This document shows positions 20,906-32,547 of a stretch of DNA of 64,000 bases, piece by piece. The position numbers and the translations under genes are program-made. The stretch's first letter is position 1, and each line of letters opens with the position of its first letter. Under the pieces are notes generated by a model. The model was not told where the DNA came from, made no database searches, and saw nothing but the letters and a program-made list of their open reading frames with translations. Source of the stretch: Sesamia nonagrioides (Eukaryota > Arthropoda > Insecta > Lepidoptera > Noctuidae); NCBI GenBank assembly GCA_017933935.1, contig JADWQK010002063.1, positions 6,014,001 through 6,078,000 of the forward strand, given 5' to 3'.

Positions 20906-20909
20906 AGCC

Positions 20910-21460
20910 GATATTATGGCCTATCTCGCCTTCTAGCTATCTAGCCTTCTAAGTATCAATTTAAAAGTACATATTGTCAGTTCTGCGTACGATAGCTTGC
21001 CTTACTGAAACATTTCATTTGAAAAATTAATTGCGTCTCATTAGTTACTTTTAAGTTCATAGTCCTGTTCCGGGCTTATTTTCGAGGTTAAGCATTAAAT
21101 TATTAACCCGCATACCAATTATCATAATATGGCAATAAAAATACAATAAAATGTGTATATTTACTGAAGTAATTAAGAAATAGAGCTAATGGCGTGTGAA
21201 AAATAATATAACATTGCATGACTGATGTCCATAAAGACCAAGCCTACTTTAGACAAAGGCCTGTAAGTGACCTATAAAGTTTATACAGATGCTAGTGAGG
21301 TTACCCAAACCTATCAAATTCGTCCCAAACAAACTTGAACCCAATACTTCCGCGACAAAGTTGAAAATCTATTAAAGAAACTTGAGAGATTGTAGAAGGT
21401 GATGTGGTGTCGTCTGAACTAAAAATTCTTAATAAATTTTATTAATATGAACCTTTAATT
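20910..21460. other. Intronic sequence, no gene seen
   Basis: AT-rich; no repeat family or open frame was recognised. Confidence 0.35.
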
Positions 21461-23129
21461 CATATCGCTGCTTCAATTCAAAACTGCCATAAATAAAAAA
21501 AATCCAAAAATGTTTTTATTGCAAAAATACAATCCTAAACCTTTATATTTTCATATTTGTAAAAGACTCCCATAGATTTTGCATTCTAAGATGCAAAACC
21601 CCGCAACTGTTAGTTTTGAATTTAAGTTTTGAACGTGCAAAATATAATCAAAACCGCCATATTTTTAGTTGCGCTTCGAAAAACGAACTTCTTTTGTGCA
21701 AAAGTGCCACATCTCCAAAACTAATGTCTGTTAATTATTATTTTTAAAAAGAAAACAACACCATTTAGAAATACTGCAGTTTTGCATAAAGGAATCACTT
21801 AAGTATTACATTATTTTTAAATCAAAAGAACCATATTTCAAAACTGTTTGTTTTGCATAAAAGATATACCTAAAGAAACATTATATTTTCAAATCAAAAT
21901 GAATTTATCAAACAATGTGTTCGTTTTGCATTTAATTTAGTTAATATGAAGTACAGTATTTCAAAATGGTTTCTTTTCAATATAAAAAACACTGTTTTTT
22001 TCTATGAAAATTCTAAATTAAGACGACATTTTTCAGGAATACATTCCTTTTTCTTTTATTTTGACAGGGTTGTTTGAGTAAAATATATTAAACCTGGCGT
22101 TATCTCAAAACAAATTTATAGTTTTTACGTATTGTATTCACATTTATTCCGAAGGTATGTTGAACGGTCGGCATGCGTTGGTCGGTTGTAGGTATTTTAT
22201 GTTAAATATCATTTTATTTTTGCGTGATTTATTTTGTTGTATACTAGTTATTGTTTTGATAGTATTATACGAAGTTTAGTCATTTTAAAAACGCCAGGGT
22301 TTAAATAGGTCACATAGATGGGCCTGCTTAAGTACATTGTATTATTATTTATTACAGAATGAGTAGAAGAGTCCATAAAATACTCAACAGGGTGAGAGGT
22401 AACAGTAGAAGTAGCAGCAAACTGACTATCCAATGTTGGAAGAACCAGATGTGTTTCTGAAAGAGTCTATGGATAGTAATTCTATTCGTTCTTTGAAAAT
22501 CTCTAGGGCTGATAATTTAGATTAAGAGTAACGCAATGACCATTAAGTACGTAATTTGGTCAAGTAACTTATATTACTAATGATACATTTTAACTTAGTT
22601 TATATTAACAAAATATTGTTGTTATTTTATGATCTCATAAGTGATTCAATTTATTTTTAAAATACTATTTGTAAGCTATAGAATCCGTGTAGGTAGGTCG
22701 CTGGTGTGTTAGGAAGCCGGGGGTGAAAGGAAACCACGATTTTACTAAACAGATGGCGGGCGAGCGTCTTTCGCGTTGGTGCGTGTGCGCGGGTTGGCAC
22801 ATATCGTCCGACTGCGGGGGAAGGGTCGCGCGTCACGGACCGAATGAATGTATGCGAATGAGACGCTCGCGCGGTACGTTTCAATTTATTTACATAACAC
22901 ATAAATACATGATGAAGGCATGGCTTGGGCGACATACAGGATAAGTACTTAGTATTACGACACATTTAGGTTATTTAGCTTTAGGTTCTAAGAGTAGTTA
23001 TAAGTCTATTAGCCTAATTAAGTAGGTACATTTTTCAGGTAAGTATCAATGTGTGATGCGTCGCCTACACTATTATATTTTTAAGATTTTAATAGTTATG
23101 TTTGATTCACGATTGACGGGTCACTCCGG

Positions 23130-23785
23130 GACCGGTTGCCGTAAACGGAATGCCGCTCGAAGTTGTTTCAGAATATGTATACCTCGGGCAAACGTTGCAA
23201 TTAGGGAAAAACAACTTCGAGAAGGAGGCAAATAGAAGGATCCAGCTGGGATGGGCAGCATTTGGTAAACTTCGTCGGGTATTTTCGTCGCCCATACCCC
23301 AATGTTTGAAGACAAAAATCTTCAACTAGTGCGTCCTACCCATCATGACTTACGGAGCCGAGACGTGGACACTAACGGTCAGACTAGTCCATAAGTTTAA
23401 AGTCGCTCAGCGAGCTATGGAGCGGGCTATGTTGGGCGTCTCTCTGAAGGACCACATCAAAAATGAGGTGATCCGACAGAGGACCAGAGTCACCGACATA
23501 GCTGAGAGGATTAGCAAGCTGAAGTGGCAATGGGCCGGTCACATATGCCGCAGGACCGACAACCGTTCTCCACTCGAGGACTCATTTACCTCTCGTAAAT
23601 GAGTCCTCGAGTGGAGACCGTGTCTCGGCAAACGTAGCGTGGGACGCCCTTGGGCGAGATGGAGCGACGACATCAAAAAGGTGGCTGGTAGTGACTGGCG
23701 GAGAACTGCTCAGGATCGAGATTGTTGGAGTGCCATGAAGGAGGCCTATGTCCAGCAGTGGACGAGTAGAGGCTGATGATGATGT
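23130..23785 (+). mobile_element. RTE-like LINE 3' end with an internal inverted duplication
   Basis: The frame contains VSEYVYLGQTLQLGK, MTYGAETWTLT, RAMERAMLGVSLKDHIKNEV and KWQWAGHICRRTD, the post-polymerase region of RTE-type LINEs. After the palindrome it resumes with GRPWARWSDDIKKVAGSDWR and ends AYVQQWTSRG followed by stops and a (TGATGA)n tail. The palindrome at 23567-23617 adds a stop and breaks the frame. Confidence 0.8.
23567..23617. repeat. Perfect 23-bp hairpin inside the RTE frame
   Basis: Arms 23567-23589 and 23595-23617 are exact reverse complements with loop CTCTC. The right arm matches the expected RTE coding sequence (GAGTCCTCGAGTGGAGACC); the left arm is the extra, inverted copy. 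Confidence 0.9.
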
Positions 23786-24424
23786 TTGATTCTAACTTAA
23801 CAGTATAATGGCATAGACTTTTATTTCAAACGTTTGGAATGCTTTTTAAAAGTTTATAAAATCTCTGTTTTATTTTTAGTTTTAAAACTTTAGGGTACTT
23901 TTGTATAGTAGCTTTTTCAGTTTTATTATTTTTCTTTTGTTTCCATTGTTTGAAAAAATATTTAAAAATAATTACTGATTATTTTAATAACAATTTCGAT
24001 ATTTTTATTTGTTATTTTCAGGACAACTTTGATTTGATTTAACTTTTAGATAGCATTTTAGTAATGTTATTAAATTGAAAGGCGATTATTACTATTTTCC
24101 TAAAAGTTTTACAGTAAAACGTGATTAATACAATAATTTTTTTGATTTGTGGTTGTTTTGCTCCATATTTTTGCATATTTTTAACATATTTTTATATTCT
24201 AAAGCAACTTATCTGCTTATAATTCCTCTAGTATTTAGTTTATTATAAACCTAATTAAAACATTTGATGCGTCTTAAAAATACGCTTCTAACGAAGTATA
24301 TTATGTATACTTGCTATGAAATAACAAAGAATTAGGCAAAAAATAGTTTTTATTTTTTTGATTAGTCGTCCTGTAAAAAAGTGTTATTTGGAATTGTGGC
24401 AGTTTTGAATTGAAGCAGCGATAT

Positions 24425-25637
24425 ATCAATCGTCTCAATTAAGGGGATAGATACCCTCGAGCGGCCAAAAACGCTCATCTTTCAAAGTTTAATACTCCAG
24501 AATGCCTGGATCAAAAATTTTGAAAAAAATATATTATAATCATAGATTCAAGCACAACATATTCATTGTTTATTATTTTCTATACGATTTATATTTACGT
24601 CAAAAAAAAATATTTCTACACGGCGTTTTTTAACTTTTACATCGATATTTCTCTTAAAGCGCTTAGACTTTTTAAAATATTCTTACTCGCAGTAACGTGT
24701 ACCTGTAAGAACTATAGAATCATAGTTCTATTTTAAAATTGATGAAATATTTAATAAGATAAGTAATAAAAATGAGTGTCCGTACGAGTTTCCGCCTTAC
24801 GAGGTGCAGAGGGGCTCTATGCGGGACGCGGGCGCGGGTGGCCGGCAGTCTCGCGCCAGCGCTCGTGAGAGGAGGCTGTGTCACTTTTTGCTCCGCGCAC
24901 CCTTGGATACTAATGTAAAGACATGCTTCAGAAGCGTGGAAAATAATAACGACGTAGTATGATCCAGTAAAAGTCTGTTTAATTAATGATCAACAGTACA
25001 GACATCAGTAGCTTTTATACACCATTGAGTCAAAACACTAACGAATAGTCACAACACTAATAGACAACGGAAATGGAAATTATCAGGTATTGAATAAAAT
25101 TAAGAAAAAGTTAATAGTAACGCTAGTAATTGTCAATAATTGTGTACAGATATTTGGATTAACCTAAAATATCGAAAGTTGTAGGTATAGATTTATTTAT
25201 TTGAACAATGTTTGATTCAATAAATAAATATCCGATGGGCGGGAAGACTAATGCTCGATAGGATTTTATAATAAAAGTTGGCGGTAATCGGAAGTTGCAT
25301 CAACAATTCTAAAATTAATAAATTAATGACTGAAAGACCGGAAGTGTACTTCCAAGTGTGATTTTAGAATAAACTAAGGTTTTAAAATCCTCCCAAGTAA
25401 TTTAAAGTAATCATAATAAATTTAAATTAACATAAATAATTACGCAATACGATCAATATAAAATAATTATGAAACTAAGTATAGCTTCATAGATGAGCGG
25501 GAAGCGCAAGATGTAACACTAAGTACTTCGAGTGCAACGAAGTATTTTTAGTGATTTTGTGTATAATTATTGAATGTTTGCATTTATTGCCGCGCTGGAA
25601 CGCTTTACGTGATTTTATATGATGTTTTATTTTGATA
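24425..25637. other. Intronic sequence, no gene seen
   Basis: Mostly AT-rich, with a GC-rich patch at about 24815-24895 (GCGGGACGCGGGCGCGGGTG). No open frame was recognised. Confidence 0.35.
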
Positions 25638-25899
25638 CTAGCTTTCCGCCCGCGGCTTCGCCCGCGTGGTGTTCGATTATATCGTGCTTTTCAGATTTCC
25701 TTCAGGAACACCAAATTTTTCCGGGATAAGAAGTTCCCTATCATTTAATCCGGATTTCTAACTTTACGTCTACAAAATTACAAAGCAATCGGTTCAGTAG
25801 TTACAGTGTGAAAGCAGAACAAACAAACTCACTTTCCCATTTATAATATTAGTATGATTCGGTTATATCGCGCTTCCAGATTCCTTCGGGTTAAAGTTA
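25638..25899 (+). repeat. Dispersed repeat E, copy 3 plus a partial second unit
   Basis: TACTAGCTTTCCGCCCGCGG to TTATAATATTAGTATG at 25858. A second start (TTCGGTTATATCGCGCTTCC) is then cut by the hAT-like element at 25908. Confidence 0.65.
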
Positions 25900-26179
25900 T
25901 TTCTAAGTAGGACATGCAATACCGGTTTACCGGTTTTCATTTTTACCGCCTTTTCTCCTTTCGTTTTTTTTTTCGTAACTATAAAATTACCGGTAAAAAA
26001 ATATAAAACCGGTAATTTACCGGTTTTATGTTTTTGGGCAACGTTGTTCATTTATTCACGCAAACGTCAAACTTTCTATTATATGTAATGTTTGACACTT
26101 GACAGTAGCTTTGACGTAAGCGTTTGTGACGATTCGTGTCATTCATTAGTTTGTATAACTGTACTGTACAACGACTATC

Positions 26180-28140
26180 GAACTCATGTCAAATTTTCCA
26201 ATGACTCCAGAGCTAGACGAACGTAACCAGTCTTACTAGCTTGACAGTGCAGGATTGAATACCGTATTGGTGGGGCCAGAGCACTTATCGGTAAACTAAT
26301 CTGCTTCAGGGAATGTGATACTCGTCCTGGAGTGATACGCTTTGTAAGGTGGGTATTTTCAGGTACAAATACCAACCTACAGGATTATACAACCCGTTTC
26401 AGGGAGCACATCTACTGCCTGAAGCAGAAAATGTACGGTACACCCAGAATCGCACTTTCTAAAACAATGAAAGGTGGGTTTATCGACCAGACCAAGGTGG
26501 CTGACACTTAACTTCTGGATGACGATGCCATGAGTTCATTCTGGCGCAGTATCTGTTTTGTGCCTGTCGCTTTTTTGGATCAAATGGTTTTCAAGGTTGC
26601 ACGCTCGCTTGAGTCTGGTTCGCTACCTCAGTTCCTAACAACTAGAGTAACCCACCTGCTCCGTAAATCAGGTAGCACTGCGGAACCCAAAAATTATAGG
26701 CCCATCACTTGTTTACCGACCATCTTTATAGTTCTTACATCCAATTTTAAAGTTAAAATTAACAAACATATTGACAGCAACTCATCATGTCTGCCTCTCA
26801 AAATGGATGTAGGAGCGGCTCCCGCGGTACTAAGGAGCTACTCCTTAATAACATGGCCATTACTCAACAAGTTCGTCGTTCCCAAAAAGATCTATCGACA
26901 TGTTGAATAGTTTCTTTTTTTTTATATTGCCTTTCACGCACACCAGCTTCTCACATATGTAACAAATACTAGACTGAGTAATTGTACGGTTTTAGCTATA
27001 AACAAAACATTGTGAGGAGAAATAAATGAATAATAATAATTATTATTATATAATAAGGCCTATTATGACTTAGTGCCACATACAAGGCTCATGCGGGTGA
27101 TGGAGTTCTATAAAGTTGATGCAACTCTGCACACCATCTTGATGACGTGTATGGCTAATGGAGGACGGTCCTTCGCTATCCTGGATATAGAGATATTCAT
27201 GGGAATAGCGATCCGAGCTAGGTCTATTCCAGGGCGATACTTTGAGTCCACTTTGATTTTGCTTAGCCTTGAATCCTCTAAGTACACTGCTGGAGAATAC
27301 ACGTCTAGACTATCGGCTGAGGAGAGGTGATCAGGTTATATCGCACCTCCTTTACATGAGTGACTTAAAATTCATTGCTCCCCACAAATTTCAACTGAAG
27401 GAGCTACTGAAAATTACTGAAACTTTCAGTAGCGTTATCAGGATGGAATTTTGTGTGGATAAATGTGGGTCATGCATGTAAAGCGAGGAGAGATTGCGGC
27501 ATCCATGGGAACCCAACTCACGTTCCGTAAACCTTAGAGCTGCTTTATACCAGTAACATTGATACCCAACGTATCAATGTTACTGGTATGAAGCAATCGC
27601 TGAAGAAACGTTTCGCATCTCATATCCATCTTCGCATCGCTGAAAAAAGTAATAAATAGTCTTCTATTAAGCGGAAATAAGGTACGAGCCTTCAACGTTT
27701 GGATCATCCCGATTTTATGTACTCTTTTAGCATACTAAAATGGACTCGGTCGACACCCTGGATAGGAGGGTCCGTACGGTGCTGACTACAATTCAATTGC
27801 AACACCCACTGACATCGGTTATGAGGCTGTATTAGTGTATACCCCGCGAAAAAGTGAAAGTTGAAGCTTTTTAAATGTTAAGACCCTCCACAATCGCGAG
27901 ATATGCAGGGAATATTTCCTAAAAACCGACGTGGGAATGCATCGAGATGTGGGCGCGGTTGACAAGGGACTCACTCCGCTCTCCTTGCATTGGCTAAAAA
28001 GAACTGGTGCAAGCCAGTATACCTACTTGACACTAAAGATCGCATGGAGGTTTAGCAAGCTACATTGAGGTTATTTCCGGGTTCTCCACGGGCATGATGT
28101 AGATTTACCAGCATCCGTTGGCTGGCCGCGTTTTGAAAAT
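26180..28140 (+). pseudogene. R4/Dong-like LINE polymerase relic
   Basis: Broken plus-strand blocks read SGSTAEPKNYRPITCLPTIF (RT palm entry), RLMRVMEFYKVDATLHTIL, PLSTLLENTRLDYRLRRGDQ, VISHLLYMSDLKF and KELLKITETF. YMSD at about 27352-27363 replaces the catalytic YMDD, so polymerase activity is lost. Multiple stops and frameshifts are present, plus a 19-23 bp hairpin at 27543-27593. Similarity is to RTs annotated as type-1 R2/R4-like in insects; the clade call is tentative. Confidence 0.65.
27547..27589. repeat. 19-bp perfect hairpin (23 bp with one mismatch)
   Basis: Arms 27547-27565 and 27571-27589, loop CCAAC; it lies inside the R4/Dong-like relic. Confidence 0.88.
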
Positions 28141-28249
28141 GAAAATTTACGCTTGACTGCGCCAAAGGAAAGGTCATGGTTTTAAAAATTGTGTTTGTAT
28201 GCTCATTTTAAGCAATATGTAACATGTTCACTACCATTGTACCTGGTAT

Positions 28250-30418
28250 TAGGGGTCGCAAACCGGTATACCGAATTTCGAAAATACCGGAATACCGGGC
28301 CAAATTTAGGTCTTATTAATACCGGTTTCATTTTACAAAAACCGGGATATTCGGCATTTTCGGTTTTAGTAAAATAAATACAAAGAGATAAAGTTATGCT
28401 CTATCTAATTCAAAATACGTGCGCGCAAATCACACGCCTTCGCTGGTTAAGCCCGATAGAACTCTGACTATTACGGCGAGAAAGAAAGCAGGTCTCTTTG
28501 CATCTCTCTTTGCTTACAATTCACGTCTTGATACTCTAGTAGTGCTACTCCTTGAATTTTCTTCACTGCGCCACTTCAATGCCCGAGGTTCGCATTAGAA
28601 ACAAGGAGGTTCTGAGAGTACTGTGTCGTCTGGACGTGAATAAGGGTAGTGGACTAGATGGCATACCAGCAATTGTTCTAAAGGCGTGTTAGCGATTGTG
28701 CGCCCGAGTTGTCTCCTGTATTGACGCGCTTGTATCGATTCTCATTTAGAACTGGTGTAGTGCCCAAGTATTGGAAGCTTGCCAACGTGCAGACCGAGCC
28801 CAGAAACGAAAGTCGTGCCGATCCTTCCAACTGTCAACCGATTTCAATAACCTCCATACCCTGCTAAATTATGGAGCGTGTATTGAACTGTCGCCTCTTG
28901 ACATATCTGGAAGGTATCGATTTCCTCAGTGACCAACAGTACAGGTTTCGCCGCAGTCGGTCAACTGGGGAACTACTAGTGTATGACACACACTTGTGAG
29001 GTGAGGCCCTCGAGAAAAATGCGGGAACGATTGCCATCTCCCTAGATGTCTCGAAGGCCTTCGACCGGCTATGGTACGCTAGCCTTTTGAGTGAGCTTCC
29101 AGCGTACGGAATTTCTCCTGACCTGACTACCCAGTAAAAGACATCCTGACTGAATGGTCCCTCCGAGTCGCCGTCGACGGGTGCTCATCGGAGCTCACGT
29201 CGACTAATGCCGGTGTTCCTCAGGGGTCTGTTCTCTTGCATCTCTGTTCCTGCTGTATATAAACGATCTGCTGATACCCGGTATCTATGAGTATGCAGAT
29301 GACGGTACAGTTGTGGAGAGCAGATATCTGCTGGGTGGGGCTGGTAAGGAAACAATCCGGTCCGAAAGAGGCTATGGTAGAACATACGAATGTTGCACTA
29401 CAGGCAGTCTCCGAATGGGGCGAAGCCAATCTTGTGGCATTAAATGCCTGCCAAAACACAAGCGTCTATTCACCGCCAAAAAGAGCCCGTTCATCTTGGC
29501 GCAGGTGCGTTTATGTGGTGTAGAGTACTGCCACATTTGTTGGCTGATGCTGCAAAATGCCACCTGAAAACTTTGGATTCAGTGAAGAGACATACGAAGA
29601 GGCTAATTGGTGACCAAGATTTGGTTCAAAACGGTCTCCTAAGCCTGGAGTACAAGCTAAGAGTGGCCAGCCTGTCGGTGTTCTATAATCTATAGGATGC
29701 ATTTTGGAGAGTGCACGAGGGCATTGCATGATTTAATTCCCCTTCTCCGTTCCATCATCGGACAACTCGTCGTACGGCGAGTATCCACGCTTATGTTGTT
29801 CACCCCTCTACAATCCGGACGAAGCGTTTGGCCTCGTCTTTTATACCGCGTACATCGACGGACAGAAACAATTTTCAAGCGGCGGTATTTCAGTCTAACT
29901 ACAATTTAAGTGTCTTCTAGGCTAGATTGAATAGGCTCTTAATAAACTACCGCGCTTTACCTTCAACGATTGCATCACTGCTTACCATGCCGGCGGGATT
30001 GCGGTAAAGCACTAGATTATAATTATTATAAAAAAAAAACGGCGATAGCCGATCTTCCCGCGCAATGATTATCGAACTAGCCTATGGTGTGGCGCGAACG
30101 ATGCACGTGAGTTGAACTTAGTTGCGACCGACAAGTATCAAAATTTCTATTTCAACTATTTTCACGTCATTGCGTGTTTTGTTGGTGTTGTGGTTTGTTT
30201 TTGTTATCCACACACGGTTTTTTTCTTATTATTTCATTCTGCGCTTAGGTAACTACTTACTAAGTATTCCTCCTTAACCTAACCTAACTTTATTATACTA
30301 CATTTGCTAACTTTTGCTTAATCCCGAAAATATCAAAAATATCGGATTATCGGTATTGGTCTGGAGCCAATACCGAAAATACCGGTTTTGCTTAAATGGT
30401 TCGGTATTGTGACCCCTA
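28250..30418. mobile_element. hAT-like element 2 with 8-bp TSD, nested in element 1
   Basis: The ends TAGGGGTCGCAAACCGG / CGGTATTGTGACCCCTA are inverted near-repeats. CCTGGTAT is duplicated at 28242-28249 and 30419-30426. Subterminal ACCGG/TACCG motifs occur at both ends. No transposase remains; the interior holds a LINE-J relic. Confidence 0.88.
28555..30043 (+). mobile_element. LINE-J (Jockey-like) relic, longest copy in the window
   Basis: A 5'-truncated reverse transcriptase read across several frames: EVLRVLCRLDVNKGSGLDGI, VVPKYWKLANVQ, QQYRFRRSRSTGELLVY, ISLDVSKAFDRLWYASLLS, GVPQGSVL at about 29209 and EYADDGTVVE at about 29288, so the YADD box is intact. The C-terminal part has LKTLDSVKRHTKRLIGDQDL and YKLRVASLSVFYNL. 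The 3' tail with GCGCTTTACC, GATTGCATCACTGC and a poly(A) at about 30030-30043 is the sequence shared with family A. Stops and frameshifts make it inactive. Confidence 0.8.
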
Positions 30419-30589
30419 CCTGGTATACTTATTTATTTTCTGCTTTAAGACTACCTAATCACATTATTAATATTTTTGAAAAAAATATATTAATTTATCG
30501 TTTTTACCGGTTTACCGGTAAAAATATTTCAATTATCGTTTTTTACCGGTAAAACAAAAATTACGCTAATTGCATGCCCTATTTCTAAG

Positions 30590-31400
30590 GCCACACCCTG
30601 TTCATTCCTCCAATAAAAATTAGGAACATCTCAAAAAAAATCGTCAAGTTTTTGCTAAGTCCAAAACAATAATATTTTCCTTCCCTTAAAAAATATATAA
30701 TTGATACTTGTAATTTAATCCGTATGAAACTTGATTAAATTTCCCCAATTTTTTTTCTAGTAGGTAAATCAAAACAATTTCTTTTTTTCATTCTTTAAGT
30801 TCATTAGTCTCAGGTGTTCATTACCTAAAATATGGTCAGCTAAATTTTTAAACAATATGTATTCTAAATAAAATGCACCTATTTAAGTCTGACCTGTGAG
30901 TTTTATTTAGATGATGGAGTTTCTGGGATTTTTTTTTAAGTCCTGGTAAATATCAATGGGAATTATACCAAAAACGCTAAATGCTAAATAATAACTATAA
31001 ATAAAAAAGAATAAACCGGTTCCCATTTTGCATTAATCATTTTTATAAATTAATATTTGTTTTCCCTTTTTTAAATAAAAAATCCCTGCAACGCAGTATC
31101 GAAAACAACATAATAAAAGTAATTACCTAATATGTTTCACTTTAGGGCATGAGTTTTGATACCACGTAATTCTATATTAGGTACTTTTTAGACAGAATAG
31201 TACCTATACTTTATAGACATGGTATGGCATTCTACGTTTGTTGCGAGACGTCCGCGCTCGAAGCAAGCGAGTAGGAAATGTGCACGTAAATATGATGCGG
31301 GGTGCACGGGGCTTTTTGCCTAGCCCCGCCCAGATGCGCAAGGTCATCGTCGTTACTAATCGCCTTAAGTCGTTGTAGTCGGAGCAGATGAGTCTTTAAA
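30590..31400. other. Intronic sequence, no gene seen
   Basis: AT-rich; a small GGGGCT/AGCCCC hairpin lies at about 31308-31328. No open frame fits a gene. Confidence 0.35.
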
Positions 31401-31429
31401 TGGTGACCGCAAATCGGTAAGAGTAATAG

Positions 31430-31633
31430 AACTAATGGCCGATATGGCAGTAAGGTTCTGGAGTGGCGGGCACGCACCGGAAGACACAGCGTAGAGAGGC
31501 CACCAACAAGGTGGGCCGACGACCTGGTGAAGGTCGCGGGAAGGCGATGGATGCGGGCAGCACAAGACAGGTTATCATGGAAAGGCTTGGGGGAGGCCTT
31601 TGTGCAGCAGTGGACCTCTATAGGTTGAGAAGA
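31430..31633 (+). mobile_element. RTE-like LINE 3' end, copy 2
   Basis: It reads KVLEWRARTGRHSVERPPTR, WADDLVKVAGRRWMRAAQDR and EAFVQQWTSIG then stop, the usual RTE C-terminus. It ends about 75 bp from the donor site of the MARCH RINGv exon. Confidence 0.8.
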
Positions 31634-31709
31634 AGTACGTAGGGCGCTACCAGAACAAGTAATTTAATCATAGTGAGTGTTTTAAATTATAATCAAATAG
31701 TTAACATAC

Positions 31710-32547
31710 CTGTTTAGCATTATGACTTAACACCCACATAAGCAGCGCTCTGGGCACACCGTATTTATGCACGCGTCTCGTCGCATACCTGGTCCCACAC
31801 AATTCACATCTCGATTTTCCGGATTCAGTCAACCATCGCTCCAAACATTTCACATGGACCCTACCAACGGTTCCACGACAAGAACATGCTGATATCAGGC
31901 ATCCAAGTTCTGGCAATAACGACTCCCCTCCGTGGCAAATACGACACATGTCATCAAAAGAGTGAGTACTTATTCTCTCGTCTTCCTCAGTTGTTTCAAT
32001 CATGTCAATATCGTGTACAGAAAATAGTTCAACTTCTAAGCCCCAATCGATTGGAGTAGTACCAGTAGTTCGTCTACTGGTATCAACGGCTTTACTTTGT
32101 TGATCTATAATCGCCATACGACGCTTGGGACTTCTGACTTTGATGCGGTGTTGACGAGGATGCTTATCTCTTCTCGTTGGTGCTCTCTCTCTAGAAAATG
32201 GTCTTTCGTCTCTTGTCTCTGTTTCGATCCTTCTATTTGGCATTTCGTTTCCCGTAGCTGCTGTTTTTGACGCAGATCGTTCAGGTTGTGCAAAATCATC
32301 AGTAGTTTTTGCTATATTATAAAGGTCTATGTTACTGGAGCTGGCTGTGACATCTTTGTCCACAGTTGTATGTGAACGCTTCTTGAACTCTGTGACTATA
32401 TTAGAAGAAGAAGTTGCTATTCCAGGGACGATTTCTAGGTTAGAATTTTTGGAGCTATTTGCATACACTTTCATTTTGGGTCTGTTAGATCTTGTTGCGA
32501 CTATACTAGTGGCCAAAAGTTTCATTTCTGGATCGGGGTCGGAGTGG
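31710..32547 (-). CDS. MARCH-type RINGv E3 ubiquitin ligase, exon with the RINGv domain
   Basis: MARCH proteins are membrane RING-CH ubiquitin ligases that ubiquitinate membrane proteins in the endomembrane system. On the minus strand this exon is bordered by a pyrimidine-rich acceptor ending TTTATTTTAG (intron side at 32548) and a donor CAG|GTATGT after 31710. It reads open for about 279 codons. From the Met at 32525, residues 1-190 are Ser/Thr/Arg-rich and of low complexity. A C4HC3 RINGv domain follows at about 192-250: zinc ligands C194, C197, C214, C216, H224, C227, C240, C243, with the family spacing C-x2-C, C-x-C-x7-H-x2-C, C-x2-C. Coding continues upstream of that Met to the acceptor without a stop, so the true start is probably in an earlier exon not identified here. 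The exon ends in phase 0 and joins 18927-18772 and then 13577-13464. The family call is strong; the specific orthologue (a MARCHF2/3-like protein?) is not resolved. Confidence 0.9.

Larger units (their letters stand above)
21462..24424. mobile_element. 3-kb element with 28-bp perfect terminal inverted repeats
   Basis: 21462-21489 (ATATCGCTGCTTCAATTCAA...) is exactly reverse-complemented at 24397-24424. TA lies at corresponding places (21463-21464, 24422-24423), so a Tc1/mariner-type TA duplication is plausible. The interior is AT-rich with repeated TTTGCATAAAA-like words, has no transposase frame, and contains the RTE fragment at about 23130-23785. A non-autonomous DNA transposon is the best reading. 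Confidence 0.75.
25908..30581. mobile_element. hAT-like element 1 with 8-bp TSD, host to two further elements
   Basis: The ends TAGGACATGCAAT / ATTGCATGCCCTA are inverted with one mismatch. TTTCTAAG is duplicated at 25900-25907 and 30582-30589. The subterminal regions on both sides are packed with ACCGGT (25920-26030 and 30495-30550), a likely transposase-binding array. No hAT transposase frame remains; the interior consists of an R4/Dong-like LINE relic and hAT-like element 2. Confidence 0.85.
13464..32547 (-). other. Visible span of the MARCH-type host gene with two TE-filled introns
   Basis: The introns run 31709-18928 (12,782 bp) and 18771-13578 (5,194 bp). The long intron holds two nested hAT-like elements, a 3-kb TIR element, several family A copies and LINE fragments. 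The short one holds a MITE, repeat X copy 2 and family A copies. The only splice-compatible coding blocks I see in this span are the three listed exons. The 5' end is open: further exons should lie above 32547. Confidence 0.75.
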
